Source: JAPWJZ01 sp964575605 (GTDB lineage Bacteria; Pseudomonadota; Alphaproteobacteria; Micavibrionales; UBA2020). From it: DNA of 64,000 bases. The notes beneath the pieces are model-generated. The model was not told the origin of the DNA, did no database searches, and worked only from the letters and a program-made list of their open reading frames with translations. The translations under genes were made by a program, and so were the position numbers. The stretch is from assembly GCA_964575605.1 (NCBI GenBank), contig CAZNRN010000007.1:85581-149580 (forward strand), given 5' to 3'. Positions 1 through 8,452 of the stretch are shown piece after piece (within the stretch, counting starts at the first letter, position 1; each line of letters starts with the position of its first letter).

Positions 1-2381
1 AGAGGCGTTGTCGTGCCGCGTACAGTATCCATCGGGATACGGGAAATATCAGTCGCGTTGGCGCGGTCGTCCTCGTTGAGCCTTACAACGAGGTCATAGA
101 TGCGCTGGCCTTCTATGACCTGACTGACGGTTTTTCCCTGCAAGGCGAGTTCGCTCATATCCGCGATTTCGCCCGCCATGACCCCCTGAGCTAAAGCTTT
201 GCTCCGGTCTATGCGGATATGGAGTTGTGGAACCAAGACCTGCTTTTCCACTTGCAGGTCTACAACACCTTTCACACCGGACATGGCGTTTTGGGTTTCA
301 TCGGCAAGGCTTCTCAATATAGCGAGATCGTCGCCAAATATCTTGATAGCAACCTGCGCGCGCACCCCTGACAGGATATGGTCTATCCGGTGTGAAATCG
401 GCTGCCCGATATTTACGACAATTCCGGGAATTGTGGAAAGTTTGGCGCGAATATCGTCCATGACTTCCTTCTTTCCTCTCCCGCCTTCCTTCAACTCGAC
501 TTCGATTTCAGTTGAGTGGACGCCCTCGGCGTGGTCGTCCAGCTCTGCCCGTCCTGTCCTGCGTCCGGTCAGGGCAACTTCTGGAACTTCCATGATAAGT
601 TTTTCCGCTATCGTCCCGATGCGATTGCTCTCCGCAAGCGAAGTGCCAGGCACCGACAGCAGATTGATCGTTGCGCTGCCTTCATTGAAAGGCGGCAGGA
701 ACTCCTTGCCGAAAGTCAGCGACAATGCTGCAGCCCAGAGAAACGCGGCAAAGGCTCCGGCCAAGACAAGCCAGCGCAGTTTAAGGGCTATTGCAAGGCC
801 GACTCGCTGGAACGCCTTTAACATCCTGACGATCAGGCCATCCCCTTTGTGGCCTAGCTTTGACATCTGCGGCAGCAGATAGGAGCAAAGAGCTGGCGTG
901 ACCGTCACGGCAACGAACAGCGAAGCCAGAATGGATACGATATAAGCAACGCCCAGCGGCATGAATATCCGCCCCTCGATGCCGCCCATCGCAAAGAGCG
1001 GCACGAAAACAAGAATGACGATGATGGTGGCAAATACGATGGAGCTTCTGACTTCGACTGAAGCCTCGCGGATCACCTCGACCGCAGGACGTGGATTTGC
1101 AAGCTGGCGGTTCTCCCGCAAGCGTCGATAGACGTTCTCAACGTCAACGATTGCATCGTCCACAAGCTCTCCGACCGCCACCGCCAAACCGCCCAACGTC
1201 ATAGTGTTGATAGACAGTCCGAAGAACTTGAAGACAAGCGCGGTGATAATCAGGGACAGCGGAATGGCGGTAAGGGTGATAAATGTCGTGCGAATGTTCA
1301 GCAGGAAGATAAACAGGACGACGACAACAAGAATGGAGCCATCCCGCAGGGCGTGAAGCACGTTGTTAATTGCCCTGTCAATAAACCGCGCCTGTTCGAA
1401 TATCTCCAGATGCAGTTTGACCCCTTCCGGCAGCGTCTTTCCGATGGCGGCAAGTTCGACTTCAATCTTCTTGGTCAGGCCGATGGTATCGGCATTTGGC
1501 TGTTTCTGGACGGAGAGGATAATGCCAGCCTTGCCGCCTATGCCAGCGTCCCCGCGCTTGCCGAGGGGTCCGCCCAGCCTGACTTGGCCGACGTCGCCGA
1601 TGGTGAGCGGCGGCGCGTCTTTCTCTACCTGCTTCGGCAGCACAGCTTGCCGTATATCATTCAGGTCTTTGACCCTTGCGATATTACGGATAAGCCTTTC
1701 CTGATATGGCTCGAACAGGAAACCGCCCGTGGAGTTGACATTGGAATTTTCGAGGGCAGTCCTGACTTCCTCGAAAGTGACGCTGTGATAAATCATCTTC
1801 TCGGGGTCGAGCAACACCTGATACTGTTTCTTCTCGCCCCCGATTACTGTGACCTGTGCCAATCCCGGAACGGCAAGCAGGCGCGGGCGTATCGTCCAGT
1901 CTGCAAGGCTCCGCAAATCCATCGGGCTTACGACCTTGTTATCCGAGGTAAGACCGACGAGCATGATCTCGCCCATGATGGAGGAAATTGGGCCAAGGAC
2001 TGGCCGGACGGTGCTTGGCAGCACCGCCGATGATTGCGCCAGTTTCTCGGTGACGATCTGGCGTGCCTTATAAACATCCATGTTCCAGTCAAATTCAACC
2101 CATACAATTGAAAGACCGATTGCAGAAGCCGAACGCACCCGCAGCACGCCATTCGCGCCGTTCATAACGGTTTCGATGGGCAGGGTAACGAGCGTTTCGA
2201 CTTCTTCGGGCGCAAGCCCTTCGGCTTCACTGAATATCGTGACGGTCGGGCGGTTAAGGTCAGGAAAGACATCGACCGGAAGCTGGCGCAGTGTCAGCAG
2301 GCCGTAGGCCATGACCGCGCAGGCGAAGGCCACCACAAACAGGCGGTTAGACAGCGAAAAGCCTATGAGTTTGTCGAACAT
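1..2381 (-). CDS. Heavy-metal RND efflux pump, CusA/CzcA family (C-terminus cut by window edge)
   Basis: This is the inner-membrane proton-driven pump of a tripartite metal-efflux system. About 793 residues are visible of the 1,020-1,080 usual for the family. The N-terminus MFDKLIGFSLSNRLFVV is the typical first membrane helix. It is followed by the periplasmic porter domain and, near residue 405, GELVDDAIVDVENVY, a family-typical acidic helix-4 motif involved in proton relay. The ATG lies 2 bases after the stop of the adaptor gene, so the two are translationally coupled. The frame stays open to position 1, so this is a partial gene, not a pseudogene. The metal (Cu/Ag or Co/Zn/Cd) cannot be told from this part; the neighbouring DUF305 gene slightly favours copper or silver. 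Confidence 0.9.
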   Translation of the reverse strand, partial: MFDKLIGFSLSNRLFVVAFACAVMAYGLLTLRQLPVDVFPDLNRPTVTIFSEAEGLAPEEVETLVTLPIETVMNGANGVLRVRSASAIGLSIVWVEFDWNMDVYKARQIVTEKLAQSSAVLPSTVRPVLGPISSIMGEIMLVGLTSDNKVVSPMDLRSLADWTIRPRLLAVPGLAQVTVIGGEKKQYQVLLDPEKMIYHSVTFEEVRTALENSNVNSTGGFLFEPYQERLIRNIARVKDLNDIRQAVLPKQVEKDAPPLTIGDVGQVRLGGPLGKRGDAGIGGKAGIILSVQKQPNADTIGLTKKIEVELAAIGKTLPEGVKLHLEIFEQARFIDRAINNVLHALRDGSILVVVVLFIFLLNIRTTFITLTAIPLSLIITALVFKFFGLSINTMTLGGLAVAVGELVDDAIVDVENVYRRLRENRQLANPRPAVEVIREASVEVRSSIVFATIIVILVFVPLFAMGGIEGRIFMPLGVAYIVSILASLFVAVTVTPALCSYLLPQMSKLGHKGDGLIVRMLKAFQRVGLAIALKLRWLVLAGAFAAFLWAAALSLTFGKEFLPPFNEGSATINLLSVPGTSLAESNRIGTIAEKLIMEVPEVALTGRRTGRAELDDHAEGVHSTEIEVELKEGGRGKKEVMDDIRAKLSTIPGIVVNIGQPISHRIDHILSGVRAQVAIKIFGDDLAILRSLADETQNAMSGVKGVVDLQVEKQVLVPQLHIRIDRSKALAQGVMAGEIADMSELALQGKTVSQVIEGQRIYDLVVRLNEDDRANATDISRIPMDTVRGTTTP

Positions 2382-2383
2382 GC

Positions 2384-3346
2384 TTAATGCTCCTTCGATT
2401 TCGCAGGTGTCGGCTTCAAATACTGAAGCTGGTAATTTCCCTGCGTCACCACTTCCTCGTCAGGCAATACGCCGCTGATAACCTCGACTTCCGAACTCGT
2501 CTTGCTGCCGAGCTGAACTTCCCGCCGCTCGAATGTCTGACCTTCCTTCACAAAGACAAAGGACACGCCGTTATTTTCAAGTACGGCTGCAAGCGGAATG
2601 ACAACGGTTGGTTTATCGTCCTTGTCATTGAGGGTAACAACCATCGTCCCGCGCAGGTTTGGCTTCAACAGCCCCGCCGCGTTATCGAACAAGGCGTAAA
2701 CATGGAGTGCGCGGCTGTCTGCCGCTGGCCCCGCGTCTATCTTCTCTATTTTGCCTTCAAAAGTCTGGTTGGGGTAAATGCCGAGATTCGCCTTAACTGT
2801 CTGGCCTACCTTCAGCCGTGCAAGGTCGGGGGTTTCGTAGACCGCTCCCTTGAGCAACACTTGGCTAATGTCGGCCAAGTCAATAAGCGAGGTCTGGAAT
2901 GTCACAGCCTGCCCCACTACGACATTCTGTTGCATCACGCGCCCTGTCATGGGCGACCTGTATGTGATGACATTCGTGCCGATTTGCACAGGCTCAACGA
3001 TGATCAGCTCTTGTCCTTTTTGAACGTCCTGCCCGATCTTGACCTTGATTTCCTGTATTCGTCCGTCAAAGCGGGTCGTAACCTGCGCTTGCCGTTCCGG
3101 CAGGAGAGAAACAGTGGCCGGCATGGATAATGTATCCGGCAATGGCTTCATTGCCGCCGTGGCAGTCTTTACATCCAGATTGGCGATTGTCTCGGGGCTA
3201 AGGGTGAGGGGTGCGCCTTCGGGCGCAGCCTCTCCGGTGAGCGCGGCGGTGTCATCATGTCCTTCATGCGCCTGAACTGGGGCGGATATAACAAGGGCGG
3301 CAAGCACCAAAGCGGCGCAGATAGAATACGAGCGTATCGTGAGCAT
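2384..3346 (-). CDS. RND efflux periplasmic adaptor (membrane fusion protein, CusB/CzcB-like)
   Basis: The 320-aa protein links the pump to an outer-membrane channel. It begins with a signal peptide (MLTIRSYSICAALVLAALV, ending near VQAHEG) and then a His/Asp-rich stretch HEGHDD that may bind metal. Barrel-sandwich and beta-barrel segments of the HlyD type follow (FDGRIQEIKVKIGQDVQKG; SPMTGRVMQQNVVVGQAV). I chose the ATG at 3346 because GGAG lies 9 bases upstream. A GTG five codons earlier would also keep the frame but puts charged residues before the signal peptide. The stop is 2 bases before the pump start. No outer-membrane factor gene is seen to the right, so it would be left of the window or elsewhere. 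Confidence 0.88.
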   Translation of the reverse strand: MLTIRSYSICAALVLAALVISAPVQAHEGHDDTAALTGEAAPEGAPLTLSPETIANLDVKTATAAMKPLPDTLSMPATVSLLPERQAQVTTRFDGRIQEIKVKIGQDVQKGQELIIVEPVQIGTNVITYRSPMTGRVMQQNVVVGQAVTFQTSLIDLADISQVLLKGAVYETPDLARLKVGQTVKANLGIYPNQTFEGKIEKIDAGPAADSRALHVYALFDNAAGLLKPNLRGTMVVTLNDKDDKPTVVIPLAAVLENNGVSFVFVKEGQTFERREVQLGSKTSSEVEVISGVLPDEEVVTQGNYQLQYLKPTPAKSKEH

Positions 3347-3432
3347 TGGAATAAACTCCACATGAGCGATTGTTCATGCCGTAGCCACGAGGACACAATT
3401 ATCCCCAATAGCGAATACGGTCACTGGCAATG

Positions 3433-3801
3433 TCAGGCGGAGAATTTCGGGGGGCGCAACAGCGTATAAGGCGGGCCTTGCGGCATAACTTCGGTATGGT
3501 AAACAAAATCGAAGGCCGCTTGAACAGGAACAAGCTCGAACTGGTGCTGCATCAGCGCGGCAGGCGAGCAGCAGGCCGCCGTCATCGTGCAGCAGCCACC
3601 TTCACAGCCGTCGTCTTCATTCGAGCCGGATAGGACGGCAACAGCCTGCGCGGAAATTTCAGTCTTCACCGCAGCAGGTGCGCTTTTCTCTTGGGTGGAT
3701 GCGTGGAACTTCGCGGGATGAGCCTCTGCCGTCTTGGGCATGACGAACATGAACCCAAGGGCTAGAACAACGGCCAGGAATTTTACGATTCCCACTTTCA
3801 T
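3433..3801 (-). CDS. Exported cysteine-rich small protein of the metal-efflux operon
   Basis: I do not recognise a named family. The 122-aa product has a clear signal peptide (MKVGIVKFLAVVLALGFMFV... cut near AEAHP). Its middle is unusually rich in Cys and acidic residues: EDDGCEGGCCTMTAACCSP, six cysteines in about 15 residues, plus His near both ends. This suggests a periplasmic metal-binding or metal-sensing role, which is inference. It is the first gene of the minus-strand set, 86 bases before the adaptor, and its ATG sits only 7 bases after a good TATAAT box. The mRNA may therefore be almost leaderless. Confidence 0.65.
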   Translation of the reverse strand: MKVGIVKFLAVVLALGFMFVMPKTAEAHPAKFHASTQEKSAPAAVKTEISAQAVAVLSGSNEDDGCEGGCCTMTAACCSPAALMQHQFELVPVQAAFDFVYHTEVMPQGPPYTLLRPPKFSA

Positions 3802-3807
3802 ACCCTC

Positions 3808-3840
3808 ATTATATAACCTTCCGGTTAAGGCTTTTCCAGT
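3808..3840 (-). promoter_or_regulatory. Putative promoter of the efflux operon, with operator-like symmetry
   Basis: On the minus strand, TATAAT (3808-3813) is preceded at 19 bp by TGGAAA (3833-3838), a 4/6 match to TTGACA. The stretched spacer contains the symmetric elements AACC-TTCC-GGTT and CCTT..AAGG. Long 19-bp spacers carrying an inverted repeat are typical of MerR/CueR-type metal-responsive promoters, but the repeat does not match a known consensus and no MerR gene is seen nearby. Confidence 0.35.
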
Positions 3841-3900
3841 TATACCGCTACAAGGCTGTTTTTATTCGCTCTTTGGGAACCTCTCCCACCAGTTTTGCAT

Positions 3901-3930
3901 TTGAGTTGTAGATTTCCCTACTCGGATTAT
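3901..3930 (+). promoter_or_regulatory. Possible promoter of the DUF305 gene
   Basis: TTGAGT at 3901-3906 and GATTAT at 3925-3930 are 18 bp apart, in front of a strong ribosome site (AAAAGGAG) and the ATG at 3950. The box matches are modest. Confidence 0.3.
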
Positions 3931-3949
3931 GAATAAAAGGAGAACGACC

Positions 3950-4240
3950 ATGAAGAACGCATTTATCGGCGCTGCCGCCCTCGCCTTACTGCTCACTGGC
4001 TCAGCCGCTCGGGCAGCAGAGATGACGCATAAAGAATGTATGCCGATGGTAAAGACCGGAAATCAGGATGCGGATTTTATCCGCAACATGATCCCCCACC
4101 ACAAGATGGCGCTCGACATGGCGGAGAAGCAGCTGAAAGACGGCAAGGATGCGGAAGCACGTTCGATGGCTGAGAAAATTATTTCAGCTCAGAAGAAAGA
4201 AATTGCCGATATGGAAGAGTGGCTTAAAACTCATCGTTGA
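3950..4240 (+). CDS. DUF305 exported protein, metal (copper) associated
   Basis: The 96-aa product has a signal peptide (MKNAFIGAAALALLLTGSAA, cut near ARAAE) and one short helical domain. The DUF305 signature is plain: DFIRNMIPHHKMALDMAE, with the His pair and Met residues that make the family a candidate copper binder. The family is often found beside copper or silver resistance genes, which fits the divergent pump-adaptor operon to the left. I start at 3950 because GGAG lies 8 bases upstream; an ATG at 3929 lies before that site. Direct metal binding by this protein is inferred. Confidence 0.85.
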   Translation: MKNAFIGAAALALLLTGSAARAAEMTHKECMPMVKTGNQDADFIRNMIPHHKMALDMAEKQLKDGKDAEARSMAEKIISAQKKEIADMEEWLKTHR

Positions 4241-4303
4241 GGATGGAGTAATATGCACTTTCCCTCTGGGAGAGACAAGAATGAATCCATTTTTTGGTTT
4301 TCC

Positions 4304-6943
4304 TTATCCCTTCATTGAAGGGCGTCTGAATTCAGCATCCGAATTGGACTTTTCCAGTTCATCTAACAAGTCTTGAATATTCTTTAGATCGCTGTCTACT
4401 TCCAACGGCTCGGGAATTGGCGAGGCGTTTGAAGATGGATTGTCATGACTAAAAGTGTTCGCCTTCGTCATGCCATCATAAAATTTAATCGCAAGTGCAT
4501 CGGTTAAATGCACATATCGTAACTTTTTAGTTTCGATGCGATCTGAACCACGCGTAACGACGTTAGAAAATATTTTTTCCTCAACAAGCCGTTCATAGGC
4601 ATCTCTCAACCTTGAATACAGATTTTTAATTTGATAGCTGTATTCTCCGGGTTCGCTGTGATGCAATTTTTTAATCGGAGCAAAGTCCGCTTTAATTTTG
4701 TTAATGCGTTTTTGAATTGGCTGCCCCATCCACGGAAGCCCAGATGGATCAATAACTCCTGAACCATTTTGATTTCTAATCATGCTAAAGACGACAGGCT
4801 CAAATCCCAGCTTCTCAGCCGCATTGCAAAGCTCGTTGCAAAATATTAAATCATGCGTAAAAACAATCACTTGTCTGTTCTTCACTTCATCAGCAAGTCT
4901 GACAGCTACTTTTACACAGCGCTCACGATCCAACGAAGATACGGGGTCATCTACTATAAGAGGTCCACTCGGAGCAACCACACTTGTTTCAGTTAGGTAT
5001 GCGGAAAGAGCTAGCGCCCGCTGCTCTCCTTCACTTAAAATATCAGAAGATAGCCGTGCAAGTTTTGCGTTTGTCTTCGTTTCGAACACGGCCTCTGTTT
5101 TGCCACTTGCTCGCGCAAGAGCAATTTTTAAATGCTTAATGCCGAAATTCTCTCGTTCGGTTTCGAATTTTCCAAGTACATCTTTGGTTAAGTGGTCATC
5201 TAAAAACTTGTTCGCAGCGGCGGTGATGGCCTTTGTCTGTGTTTTTTCTATTGCCTTTGCAAAATTTGTTATTTCTTTTAATGCGTTTCTTCTTTTTATA
5301 ACCGTATCTTTTCCTGCAAATAACAACTTCATGTCAACAAGTTCATTGTTCTCAATCACTAACAGTTTTCGTTGTTCGGGATCGATTGCTGTCTCTAATT
5401 TTAAAGCCTCTTCGCTGAGGGCTTTGGATAACCCTTTGAGGGCTTCCATACTTGTAAGAGCGGATACTAAAACCTCGCCTTTGTTCTCGTTCTTCAATAT
5501 TACGCAAGCCAGATCATATCCAGTGCTCAATGTTAATAAATCATCTTTTATGGCCGGTGCAATTTTATTGTCCCGAGACGTAATTTGCTCCATCTTTTCG
5601 TTGAAGTTATCGGGCAGTTTCATTGGAAGCTTCGCAAGGGCAGCAAGACATTCCTCCACCGCTGTCTTTGCCTGTAAAAGTTTGTCATTCAATTTATTTT
5701 CCATGAATTCGGCAAATCGAGACATCCTGTCTAATGACTTTTCTACAAGCGGTTGCTGACAAAGAACACAAGCTGGGTCCTTATCCGGGGCAATGACGGG
5801 ATATTTTGAACTGGGGTAAGCTATTTCTTCAGAAAATGCTTTTGCGGCAAGCCAAAGTTGTCTCCAAGGATCACTGCCAACCCCACTTATTGGCTCCGCT
5901 GCAAATTCTTTCGCGACCAAATCTACAGCCTGTTGTGCATTTTTGTGGTCTGCTGCTAATTGGATATATTTTTGTAATTCTGACTGAGAAAGCGCTTTGG
6001 ATAACTGTTCCATACTTCCCGTAAAATTATCAATCCATGTAGCTAACGCTCTGAGGTCTTTTGACTGTGCCAATGTGCCGAACAAGCGGCCTGAAAGATC
6101 CTTTAATCGTTCTTCATCCATTTCATCAAATTTAGCGACGTCATCAATTTCTTTATCGCTCGTTAAGTGGTTTACCGCAGCATAAAATTTCTGTGCCTTG
6201 GTTTCCCTGACCTCAGAAAAATTAATTGTGAGATTTAACACTCGTTGTTGAACGGAGGTTTGTTCTTTTTCTAACGAGTTTCTAATTGTTAAACACGTCT
6301 CATTAAGTTTATGTGGTAGCGCTAGGCCAAAAGGTAAAAACCTAATTTCGTTGCCTTCATCAACATATAGTTCCGCTGCTGTGCGGTCGAATACCGCAGC
6401 CTGTTGCATTTCGCTTATAGCCGCAGTTTCCGGCTTCCAGATAAAATCTTTAACGGTGCCTGCAAGCTCTACTTTGATTTTGGCTTCAGCAGGTTCTTGG
6501 GTGCCGTAAACATTGCCAAGAATTTTTAACTTTTTCGGGTCGGAAATTCGAGTGCGGCATGCATGACGTAATATTCTAATGTAACTCGTTTTACCACTGC
6601 CATTAGGGCCGTAAATGACTGTCAAGCCGCCCGGATTGAAAGTTAAGACCGGAACACTTGATAATGCGCCAACCCCTTTTACACCTTCTATTGATTTAAT
6701 TTTAAGTATATTGGCTGGCCCAGCACCGCCTAAATGCGATTTATCTAGCGGTATAGGTTTGCCCGGCGGTGACGTTACTATGATCCCAACTGAGTGTTTT
6801 ATCATTGCTGATAAAGCGATAATGTCCTCGTCTGTCAGTTCATCATTAGTTGCTAATCGTCTAAGCGCATCCTTCTGCCAATCTTCAAGTTTGTCGTTAC
6901 TCCAGTTAACTAAATCATCGGTAATGGAAATAGGTTTTGTCAT
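4304..6943 (-). CDS. AAA_13-type ATPase with CxxC hook, RloC/PrrC-like (candidate anticodon nuclease)
   Basis: The 879-aa protein has a RecF/Rad50-style ATPase split around a long helical middle. Walker A GPNGSGKT is at residues 112-119. A zinc-hook-like CVLC lies near residue 390. The signature LSEGEQRALAL and Walker B PLIVDDPVSSLD come near residues 640-668, followed by the switch His in VIVFTHDLIF. The C-terminal part contains RDAYE near residue 783, an Arg-x3-Glu pair, with His residues 28 and 49 positions later (YVHLTD, TFSHDN). PrrC and RloC anticodon nucleases use an Arg/Glu/His triad with R-x3-E after the same type of ATPase, and RloC also has a CxxC hook. The ATPase family is clear; nuclease activity is inference. 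I use the ATG at 6943 with AGGG upstream; GTG 6976 is an alternative. The gene is AT-rich, a sign of transfer. Confidence 0.7.
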   Translation of the reverse strand: MTKPISITDDLVNWSNDKLEDWQKDALRRLATNDELTDEDIIALSAMIKHSVGIIVTSPPGKPIPLDKSHLGGAGPANILKIKSIEGVKGVGALSSVPVLTFNPGGLTVIYGPNGSGKTSYIRILRHACRTRISDPKKLKILGNVYGTQEPAEAKIKVELAGTVKDFIWKPETAAISEMQQAAVFDRTAAELYVDEGNEIRFLPFGLALPHKLNETCLTIRNSLEKEQTSVQQRVLNLTINFSEVRETKAQKFYAAVNHLTSDKEIDDVAKFDEMDEERLKDLSGRLFGTLAQSKDLRALATWIDNFTGSMEQLSKALSQSELQKYIQLAADHKNAQQAVDLVAKEFAAEPISGVGSDPWRQLWLAAKAFSEEIAYPSSKYPVIAPDKDPACVLCQQPLVEKSLDRMSRFAEFMENKLNDKLLQAKTAVEECLAALAKLPMKLPDNFNEKMEQITSRDNKIAPAIKDDLLTLSTGYDLACVILKNENKGEVLVSALTSMEALKGLSKALSEEALKLETAIDPEQRKLLVIENNELVDMKLLFAGKDTVIKRRNALKEITNFAKAIEKTQTKAITAAANKFLDDHLTKDVLGKFETERENFGIKHLKIALARASGKTEAVFETKTNAKLARLSSDILSEGEQRALALSAYLTETSVVAPSGPLIVDDPVSSLDRERCVKVAVRLADEVKNRQVIVFTHDLIFCNELCNAAEKLGFEPVVFSMIRNQNGSGVIDPSGLPWMGQPIQKRINKIKADFAPIKKLHHSEPGEYSYQIKNLYSRLRDAYERLVEEKIFSNVVTRGSDRIETKKLRYVHLTDALAIKFYDGMTKANTFSHDNPSSNASPIPEPLEVDSDLKNIQDLLDELEKSNSDAEFRRPSMKG

Positions 6944-7084
6944 GTTTGCCCTGAACTTCACTATTAATAATTGCACTAATTGACCAACGATAAGCTACAT
7001 TTCAACCTTTAACAATCTGACGGTGGTAGACCTCGTTAATTCAATTTGTTCATATGCACCGACTGCCGCTATGTAAAACTTTTA

Positions 7085-7099
7085 TGTGTTGAGAACACA
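7085..7099. repeat. Short perfect palindrome upstream of the ATPase gene
   Basis: TGTGTT-GAG-AACACA, 6-bp arms with a 3-bp centre, about 140 bases before the ATPase start. It is operator-like in size and place; no regulator gene is evident. Confidence 0.3.
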
Positions 7100-7310
7100 C
7101 GAGTGTATGTCGAATAGAGAAAACCAAACTTGCCCATTCTGGCAACGTTAGATTTTGGAGCCACTTCTTGGCCGCAACTGTCTGGAGTTTCCGTCCATTA
7201 ACATGGATTAATGGGTAGCCAGAAGGGGAGCTAACTTCTCCTTACGGTCATGGGGGTTTCGGGGGCAGCTTGAATGCTCCCCTGAACGGCTCATTGCATC
7301 GGCTGGAACG

Positions 7311-7755
7311 GTGCGTGGCGGTAGCCACACTTCTCGGCGGCGCGACTTGACGGGCGACCGCCGCTGGCATGAGAGAAACAAGCACACCTCCCCCTTGGTA
7401 ATGGGGAGGTCTGGTCTTCGGTGCGAAAGGTGCCAAGGGCATGATGCCAGGACGAGGAGACATTGCGCCGTCAGGCGAATTGTCTGCCTAATCGTCCTAG
7501 CCGTCATGCCTCGCCGACGCGCCAGCGGTCGGCGACTACAGGGAGGGATGCAACGGGAGGGAAAACAGGCGGCGGGTACGCTGCGGCATTTCCCTCCCTT
7601 GCCAAGCTAGGCTTTGGACGACGAAAACCGGAGTGTTTTTGTAGTACAAAGCACAGCTTGCCTGCCGCGCCTTCGACGCGGCTTCTTCGATGCAAAAATT
7701 TTCTGCAATTTTATTACCCGCCTTCGGCGGGGTCGGCTTCGCCCCAAGATGGGGC
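7311..7755. other. Gene-free block of stem-loops upstream of mobC, candidate oriT region
   Basis: No convincing gene is seen between 6977 and 8065; open frames there have odd composition and no good ribosome site. The block holds at least seven perfect inverted repeats: 7315-7328, 7387-7409 (7-bp arms), 7511-7535 (8-bp arms), 7555-7598 (10-bp arms GGGAGGGAAA, 24-base loop), 7664-7682, 7717-7731 and 7741-7755. GGGAGGGA occurs twice in direct order (7541 and 7555). An AT-rich stretch follows at 7685-7716. Transfer origins commonly sit just before mobC/relaxase genes and contain such repeats, so this is the best oriT candidate. The nick site itself cannot be named. Confidence 0.45.
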
Positions 7756-8065
7756 TGCTGCCCTGGTAAATCCGCTTGTGGAGTCACGCGCTTATCATGC
7801 CAACAGTCATAGACCAGCGGCGTTCATTCGTCAACGAAACGGGGTGGTTTTCGCCGGATTTGTTGCACTGCATATCAATGCTTTTTAAATCCTGATTAAT
7901 GATCGCTTGATACGCTTAAAGGTATCAGGAGAGCGAAAAGAGACTCGTCTTCAAGGCATTATTGGGCAGCCTTCAACTAGGTTATTTTCTGACCTCTTAA
8001 CTTTTAAATTCGCCCACTGCCTTTGCCGCGCTCCCTGTTACCGCTATCGCGTCTCGGGGGAGCGC

Positions 8066-8452
8066 ATGACGGATGAGAAAGAAAATTTCGCGCCGTATTC
8101 GATGCGCTTCAGCAAGGCCGAGCGGCTGCGCCTTGACGCTGACGCTGGCTCCCTTCCACTCGCAGCCTACATCCGTACCCGCCTCTTTGATGCTCCCACA
8201 CCCCGCCGCCCGTATCGACGGCCTGTGCAGGACGAGCAAGCTTTAGGGGAGGTCTTGGCAGCCCTTGGCAGCTCCCGCCTGTCCTCAAACCTTAACCAGC
8301 TTGCCAAGGCCGTCCACAGCGGCTCCCTGCCTGTTAGCCCCGAAACCGAGGCCGCTATCCGTGCGGCCTGCGCCACGGTGCAGGAGATGGGCGGGCATCT
8401 CGTGCAGGCTCTTGGCCTGCCCGATGAACCCCCGAAAGGGGGTGGCAAGTGA
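8066..8452 (+). CDS. MobC-like relaxosome accessory protein
   Basis: The 128-aa protein would help the relaxase bind and open the transfer origin. Its N-terminal half (MRFSKAERLRLDADAGSLP followed by AAYIRTRLF) looks like a ribbon-helix-helix segment. The C-terminal part has the family-like RLSSNLNQLAKAVHSGSLP helix. The ATG at 8066 has GGGGGAG just upstream; the frame is open further left but those codons do not look coding. Its stop overlaps the GTG start of the relaxase (GTGA), the usual coupling for mob gene pairs. The MobC call rests on this context plus the RHH-like start. Confidence 0.78.
   Translation: MTDEKENFAPYSMRFSKAERLRLDADAGSLPLAAYIRTRLFDAPTPRRPYRRPVQDEQALGEVLAALGSSRLSSNLNQLAKAVHSGSLPVSPETEAAIRAACATVQEMGGHLVQALGLPDEPPKGGGK

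Noticed and set aside
1..2381. Pump gene as a truncated pseudogene
   Set aside because: The frame is open to position 1 without a stop; the missing part is only outside the window.
6944..6976. GTG start 11 codons upstream for the ATPase
   Set aside because: The ATG at 6943 has AGGG at good spacing; the upstream GTG lacks a clear ribosome site. It cannot be fully excluded.
7208..7888. Several overlapping open frames between the ATPase and mobC genes
   Set aside because: They lack ribosome sites, have no coding-like composition and lie over a row of inverted repeats.
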